From: Gammaproteobacteria bacterium
Lineage (GTDB): Bacteria > Pseudomonadota > Gammaproteobacteria > Pseudomonadales > Azotimanducaceae
Reading direction: 5' to 3'
Assembly (NCBI GenBank): GCA_018667205.1
Contig: JABIVN010000587.1
Span: 1-10,388 of the forward strand
DNA length: 10,388 nt
Below the pieces are notes generated by a model. It was not told the DNA's origin. It saw only the letters and a program-made list of their open reading frames with translations, and did not search any database. Positions 7,303 through 10,388 of the stretch are shown piece after piece. The position numbers were made by a program, and so were the translations under genes. Each line of letters starts with the position of its first letter. Within the stretch, counting starts at the first letter, position 1.

Positions 7303-7380
7303 TGACAGTGCTTTGTGACAGTGCTTGGAGACAGTTCTTGCTGACAGTACTTGCTGACAGTGCCTGTCGACACGGTCACC
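7303..7380 (+). repeat. 13-bp tandem repeat array, five units plus a decayed sixth
   Basis: Five consecutive 13-base units in exact phase follow the consensus TGACAGTGCTTGC: they start at 7303, 7316, 7329, 7342 and 7355, each differing from consensus at no more than three positions. A sixth block (7368-7380) keeps only its start (CGACA). The last unit also folds as GACAG-TGC-CTGTC (7356-7368) and overlaps the palindrome TGTCGACA (7365-7372). The array lies between the GST terminator and the promoter-like box of the next gene. It has no open reading frame of note. It could be a minisatellite from replication slippage or a cluster of protein-binding sites. Confidence 0.85.
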
Positions 7381-7399
7381 CATTCCTCTAAAGTGCCGC

Positions 7400-7405
7400 T
7401 ATAAT
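7400..7405 (+). promoter_or_regulatory. consensus -10 box for the 7435 gene
   Basis: A perfect TATAAT lies 29 bases before the start codon of the next gene. No convincing -35 sits 16-18 bases upstream (the candidate window reads through GTCACCC). The tandem repeat array ends 20 bases upstream of this box. If it is a real promoter it may rely on an activator binding there (inference). Confidence 0.4.
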
Positions 7406-7434
7406 GAAGGCTCAGCGAACTTAGCGGGCCCTGA

Positions 7435-7914
7435 ATGGCTGACATTAACATTGAAAATTTCTATCAGCACATCGCCAAGATACTGAGTATGTTGTACGCG
7501 GCCTTTCCGTCGAAATCGCCGCTGTACGTAGATGATATCGCTGGCGTGGATAATCCGGATGAATACGGCCTGCACAGCCCACACTACACCGCCGGTTTTT
7601 TCGCGATGCTATGGCTTGCAGACGAGCATTACATCCGATACGTGGACACCATAAGGCAGGATGGCGTCGATCAGGCAGTGCTAACGCACAAGGCATTCCT
7701 GAAGCTAACGCGGGTATCTGAGCCCATTTACCAGACAACAACCTACCAGATAGAAAAACCTGACGTGCCCCGCATTCCTCAAACAGAGAGCGACGGGTCT
7801 TCGCCCTCTGTTATTGAAAACCATAGGCTGGTGATCAACCAACTACGACGAGCACTTCTGAGTGGCGATTCGATCGCGATCGCAAAAGTGGTCAGGCATA
7901 TTCTTGATAGTTAG
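7435..7914 (+). CDS. unrecognised 159-residue protein
   Basis: I do not recognise a named domain. It is probably soluble: no signal peptide and no membrane helix. Residues 1-25 look helical (FYQHIAKILSMLYAAFP). A conserved-looking acidic stretch follows (YVDDIAGVDNPDEYGLHSPH, about 31-50). Then comes a hydrophobic helix with AGFFAMLWLADEHYIRYVD (about 53-71), and a second block RQDGVDQAVLTHKAFLKL (about 74-91). A Pro/Ser-rich linker (about 108-128) leads to an amphipathic C-terminal helix ending RRALLSGDSIAIAKVVRHIL. The helix-rich N-terminal half could be winged-helix-like, but that is a guess. It stands alone: its own -10 box, a terminator before it, and a convergent gene after it. No Shine-Dalgarno is obvious before the ATG; the next Met is at residue 18 after ACTGAGT. 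Codon use and lack of stops over 480 bases support it being real. Confidence 0.75.
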   Translation: MADINIENFYQHIAKILSMLYAAFPSKSPLYVDDIAGVDNPDEYGLHSPHYTAGFFAMLWLADEHYIRYVDTIRQDGVDQAVLTHKAFLKLTRVSEPIYQTTTYQIEKPDVPRIPQTESDGSSPSVIENHRLVINQLRRALLSGDSIAIAKVVRHILDS

Positions 7915-7978
7915 ACCCACACTTGTCGATCTGGATCACTGCGCACCGTCAGCGCCGGTGACATGCGTCATTGGAAAT

Positions 7979-7999
7979 ACAGTCACCTAAGATGACTGT
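7979..7999 (-). terminator. stem-loop between convergent genes, likely cyclophilin terminator
   Basis: ACAGTCA (7979-7985) and TGACTGT (7993-7999) make a perfect 7-bp stem with a 7-base loop. It starts 5 bases after the cyclophilin stop codon and is followed on the minus strand by ATTTCC, a short weak U tract. A second hairpin, CACCG-N7-CGGTG (7944-7960), lies nearer the plus-strand gene and may serve that side. The T tails are poor, so both calls are tentative. Confidence 0.35.
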
Positions 8000-8004
8000 G
8001 CTAA

Positions 8005-8643
8005 TCACATCGCATCTTCAATAGAAGCCCGCACGATCACTAATCGCTCGCTGGTCGCTCCTGATTGGCTGCCGCGCTTTTCCAATTCAGCCATTGTCTC
8101 TTTCCCAGAGACAATCTCGCCAAAGATGGTGTGCTTGCCGTCAAGCCAAGGCGTGGGAAGAAACGTAATAAAAAACTGGCTACCATCAGTTCCGGGGCCA
8201 CGGTTGGCCATACTCAGTAAACCTGGACGGTCATGACGGGCGTCTGGCGAAAACTCACCGTCATATTGGTATCCAGGCCCACCCTGACCAATACCCAGTG
8301 GGTCGCCACCCTGGGCCATAAAACCACTGATAACCCGATGAAAAATCACGTCATCGTAAAAACCCAACTCCGTCAGATAAACAGTGCTTGTCACATGCAT
8401 TGGCGCAATGTCCGGGAAGAGCTTGAACCTCATGTCACCCAGATTCGTTTCAAGCTTCCAGATGATTTCTTGGCCTGGTTCGAAGCTCATCAACTCGGGC
8501 CGCTGAAGGTTTGACTTCCAATCGGGCTCGGACTTATCGATAGTTATTCCAGCAGCGTCATCCATTGGCGCATCGTCGGCATTCGCCATCGCTGCATACG
8601 CTGTTGATATCACTAGCATACTAACCAGCAGTAATCGCTTCAT
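8005..8643 (-). CDS. exported peptidyl-prolyl cis-trans isomerase, cyclophilin type
   Basis: Catalyses prolyl cis-trans isomerisation during folding, probably in the periplasm. 212 residues: residues 1-20 form a Sec signal peptide (MKRLLLVSMLVISTAYA..., likely cleavage after AMA at 20). An acidic linker to about 58 is followed by the cyclophilin barrel (about 60-208). The active site is complete by comparison with human cyclophilin A: R103 and F108-M109 in FHRVISGFMAQGGDP, Q111, Q156-F158 in GSQFFIT, and W166, L167 and H171 in WLDGKHTIFG. Trp at the position of human W121, where E. coli PpiA/PpiB carry Phe, is notable. The start is well supported by AAGGA 6 bases upstream of the ATG. The leader contains three to four 13-bp repeats ending exactly at that ribosome-binding site. 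The upstream gene on the same strand ends 105 bases away. Confidence 0.95.
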   Translation of the reverse strand: MKRLLLVSMLVISTAYAAMANADDAPMDDAAGITIDKSEPDWKSNLQRPELMSFEPGQEIIWKLETNLGDMRFKLFPDIAPMHVTSTVYLTELGFYDDVIFHRVISGFMAQGGDPLGIGQGGPGYQYDGEFSPDARHDRPGLLSMANRGPGTDGSQFFITFLPTPWLDGKHTIFGEIVSGKETMAELEKRGSQSGATSERLVIVRASIEDAM

Positions 8644-8652
8644 CTTTATTCC

Positions 8653-8704
8653 TTAATTTCGTTTGTTAATTTCGTTTGTTAATTTCGTTTGCTAATTTCG
8701 ATGT
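8653..8704 (-). repeat. 13-bp tandem repeat in the cyclophilin leader, three perfect units plus one decayed
   Basis: On the plus strand TTAATTTCGTTTG is repeated perfectly at 8653-8665, 8666-8678 and 8679-8691. A fourth unit (8692-8704) begins CTAATTTCG and then diverges. In the transcript the unit reads CAAACGAAATTAA. The last copy merges into the AAGGA ribosome-binding site of the cyclophilin gene. Perfect copies suggest recent or ongoing slippage; copy number would change leader length and spacing to the promoter. A TTGGCA element (minus strand, near 8716) is the best -35 candidate upstream, but no good -10 follows it. Confidence 0.9.
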
Positions 8705-8748
8705 TTGAACCTGCCAAATCGTCGCACAAACCTAATCTTTATGCCTAA

Positions 8749-9864
8749 TTACGCGACCTGATACAAGACCCAGTCATCATAACCTACGAGCACAGGTTTC
8801 ATCCCAGCTAATGCCTCGTCCAGTGCTATGTCACCTGTATCTACCAACAGTGGACGGCGTTCAAGCCTGACAAGTTTGGACTTGGTCGCGACTATCTCCA
8901 GGTTTCGAACTCCAACACGCCAAATGACCTTAGCGCTGAGTTGCTGATTTCCCCTGCCGAAAACATGACCTTGTCCACCAATGGCTGTCACGACTATTTT
9001 TGCAAGGGGAGCATCTTCCAGCAACGCCAAAATTTGACTCTCCGAGACATCTGCGGCCAAAAGTTCACCCTTCCTGACCACATCAATGCCCAACAGCGTG
9101 GATTCAAGACCCATGGAGTCCATCAGTGTCGCAACAGTCGACCCTGAACCCATCAGGTAAAGTGCTTCTGGGTCCATGTTTTCAGTGAAGTACGCTGCGA
9201 TATCCTGAACAACCAGCGCATCAACTTCCTTACCCCCCACTTTGGTCTGCTGGACGTACCGAAGATCATCAGGCACGGGTAACTCGCCATAGAACCGGGT
9301 TTTCACAAGACCTTCTCGGAACGAGCTTTCGTCAATATCCCGCACATCTGAGTTCACGACGGTCAGAATTTCCCCCGCGAGCATCTTGTTGATCAGCGTT
9401 GCTGCTGCAACGGGCGTCGTCGCAAAAACGCCTGAATGCATCTTCACGCCACAAGGAATTCCAAGCACCGCCGCCACATTCTGGATGCTGTCAGCAACAT
9501 CCCTTGCCGTACCGTCACCCCCCGCAAACAGCAGCAGGTCAACACCTTGTTCACATAACAAACGCACACCATGGCGGGTGTCTTCAGCCGACGTATCGGC
9601 GGCTATCAAACCGCCAACGAGATGACAGGTGATGCCTAGATGGGCAAGGCTGTCCCCACCCATTTCGCCAGGCACGGTGAACCATTCAATGCCGTCATGA
9701 GTCATGCGCTCAAGGCAAGCCACTGTTCGGTCAGCGACCTTACTTTGCCCGCCAAGCAACATGGCGTCGCCATAAACACCATCACTGCCCTTCAGACCCA
9801 CCGGCCCACCAACCCCCGCTTTGGGATTCAGCAGCAGCCCAATTTTTATCTTTCTTTTGGTCAT
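8749..9864 (-). CDS. ATP-NAD kinase family protein
   Basis: 371 residues of the NAD-kinase-like fold. The N-terminus IGLLLNPKAGVGGPVGLKGS resembles the phosphate-binding start of this family. The central GGDGTARD (115-122) is the ATP-NAD kinase signature. A second glycine-rich segment, LMGSGSTVATLMDSMG (237-252), and TAIGGQGHVFGRGNQQLS (293-310) belong to the long C-terminal domain of the COG3199 / AcoX-like branch rather than of the shorter housekeeping NadK (about 290 residues). It may phosphorylate NAD or a related nucleotide or sugar substrate; the true substrate of this branch is uncertain. The ATG at 9864 overlaps the stop of the upstream exonuclease in ATGA and lacks a strong Shine-Dalgarno, so translation is likely coupled. 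The cyclophilin gene follows 105 bases downstream on the same strand. Confidence 0.88.
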   Translation of the reverse strand: MTKRKIKIGLLLNPKAGVGGPVGLKGSDGVYGDAMLLGGQSKVADRTVACLERMTHDGIEWFTVPGEMGGDSLAHLGITCHLVGGLIAADTSAEDTRHGVRLLCEQGVDLLLFAGGDGTARDVADSIQNVAAVLGIPCGVKMHSGVFATTPVAAATLINKMLAGEILTVVNSDVRDIDESSFREGLVKTRFYGELPVPDDLRYVQQTKVGGKEVDALVVQDIAAYFTENMDPEALYLMGSGSTVATLMDSMGLESTLLGIDVVRKGELLAADVSESQILALLEDAPLAKIVVTAIGGQGHVFGRGNQQLSAKVIWRVGVRNLEIVATKSKLVRLERRPLLVDTGDIALDEALAGMKPVLVGYDDWVLYQVA

Positions 9865-10388
9865 GACTGCTGCGATAACGACGTTTGCCCCATCGCTGCC
9901 AGTCTATCGCGGACCCGCTCACCAAAATTCATCGCGTCACAAAAAGATCTAAGTTCGTCTGAACTTGCCGGTGAAGGCTTAAGGTCCTGTAGTGATACCG
10001 CTATGTCGATATCACACTTAATCCTGGTTATTTCCCTGAACATGCGGACACTGTCTTCGCATTTCAGTAACGTCTGCTTAGCCTTACTGGCACCACGAAA
10101 CCCGATGTTTTCTATTTCATCGATCGCAAGGTACAAACGATCAATATTTCCGAAATGAGCCAAAATCTTTGCCGCAGATTTAGCGCCAATACCCGGCGCT
10201 CCAGGTATGTTATCGACAGTATCACCCGCCAGCGCCAGATAATCGGCGATCTGGTGAGCATGCACACCGAATTTTTCCTTTACCTCCGCGGGACCGGTGC
10301 GCAGATCTGCAGCAAAGTCCCAGAGCAGATCATCGGCCCGAAGTAACTGGCCCAGATCCTTGTCTCGAGTGACAATGATGACGGGCCT
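9861..10388 (-). CDS. stand-alone Pol I-type 5'-3' exonuclease / flap endonuclease (5' end outside window)
   Basis: The frame is open to the right edge, giving 175 visible residues. The first valine-coding GTG at 10265 is internal, not a start. From the edge the protein reads RPVIIVTRDKDLGQLL, with metal-binding D9 and D11. EKFGV follows, then DYLALAGDTVDNIPGAPGIG with metal ligands D56 and D59, leading into the helix-three-turn-helix DNA-binding motif (about 54-90). This matches the second half of the DNA polymerase I 5' nuclease domain. Unlike PolA, the protein stops about 120 residues after the metal site, so it has no proofreading or polymerase domain. It could be an ExoIX/Xni-like protein, but E. 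coli Xni has lost the aspartates of GD..DN that are intact here. Likely role: removal of 5' flaps or RNA primers. It is translationally coupled to the NAD-kinase-like gene. Confidence 0.9.
   Translation of the reverse strand, partial: RPVIIVTRDKDLGQLLRADDLLWDFAADLRTGPAEVKEKFGVHAHQIADYLALAGDTVDNIPGAPGIGAKSAAKILAHFGNIDRLYLAIDEIENIGFRGASKAKQTLLKCEDSVRMFREITRIKCDIDIAVSLQDLKPSPASSDELRSFCDAMNFGERVRDRLAAMGQTSLSQQS

Noticed and set aside
7303..7380. CRISPR array
   Set aside because: The 13-base units are directly adjacent with no spacers, and no cas gene is present.
7445..7741. 98-codon minus-strand frame opposite the unrecognised gene
   Set aside because: Cys/Arg-rich composition typical of antisense frames; the plus-strand frame is longer, has a promoter-like box and a better protein composition.
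9640..10158. 172-codon plus-strand frame opposite the exonuclease and kinase genes
   Set aside because: It lies wholly antisense to two clearly conserved proteins, has a low-complexity unlike-protein composition, and shows no ribosome-binding site or family motif.

Overview
The window reads as ordinary, densely coded chromosome of a gammaproteobacterium. It has roughly balanced base composition, short intergenic gaps, and a type II thymidine kinase very close in sequence to the enterobacterial Tdk. A marine or other free-living heterotroph is a fair guess from the mix of lipid activation, spinster-like transport, cupin and NTF2-fold proteins. That lifestyle is inference. I see no rRNA, tRNA, insertion sequence, prophage or CRISPR array.

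Layout. 1-1793 (+) is the 3' part of a large gene. It fuses a divergent dicarboxylate/cation-symporter-like membrane domain to a periplasmic family-3 solute-binding domain, and it is the most unusual gene here. 1870-3408 (-) is an ANL-superfamily acyl-CoA synthetase. It is transcribed away from 3556-4014 (+), a small cupin, and both have recognisable promoters in the 147-bp gap. 4019-5332 (-) is a spinster-like MFS transporter, translationally coupled by a 4-base overlap to an upstream NTF2/SnoaL-fold protein (5329-5859, -). 6006-6593 (-) is thymidine kinase, divergent from a glutathione S-transferase (6636-7241, +). 7435-7914 (+) is an unrecognised 159-residue protein, preceded by a terminator and a 13-bp tandem repeat array. 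8005-8643 (-) is an exported cyclophilin whose leader carries a second, unrelated 13-bp tandem repeat. 8749-9864 (-) is an ATP-NAD-kinase-family protein overlapping by 4 bases a stand-alone Pol I-type 5'-3' exonuclease (9861 to the right edge, -).

How they fit together. Two gene pairs have 4-base stop/start overlaps and are very probably co-expressed: NTF2-fold with MFS, and exonuclease with NAD-kinase-like. Thymidine kinase (nucleoside salvage) and the 5' nuclease (primer or flap removal) both touch DNA metabolism, but they lie 3.3 kb apart with opposite-strand genes between, so I infer no operon. The acyl-CoA synthetase, cupin, NTF2-fold and MFS genes resemble a small accessory catabolic neighbourhood, but the substrate cannot be read from sequence.

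Most worth a second look: the transporter/solute-binding fusion, whose canonical ion- and substrate-site motifs appear lost, and the two 13-bp tandem arrays placed next to expression signals.
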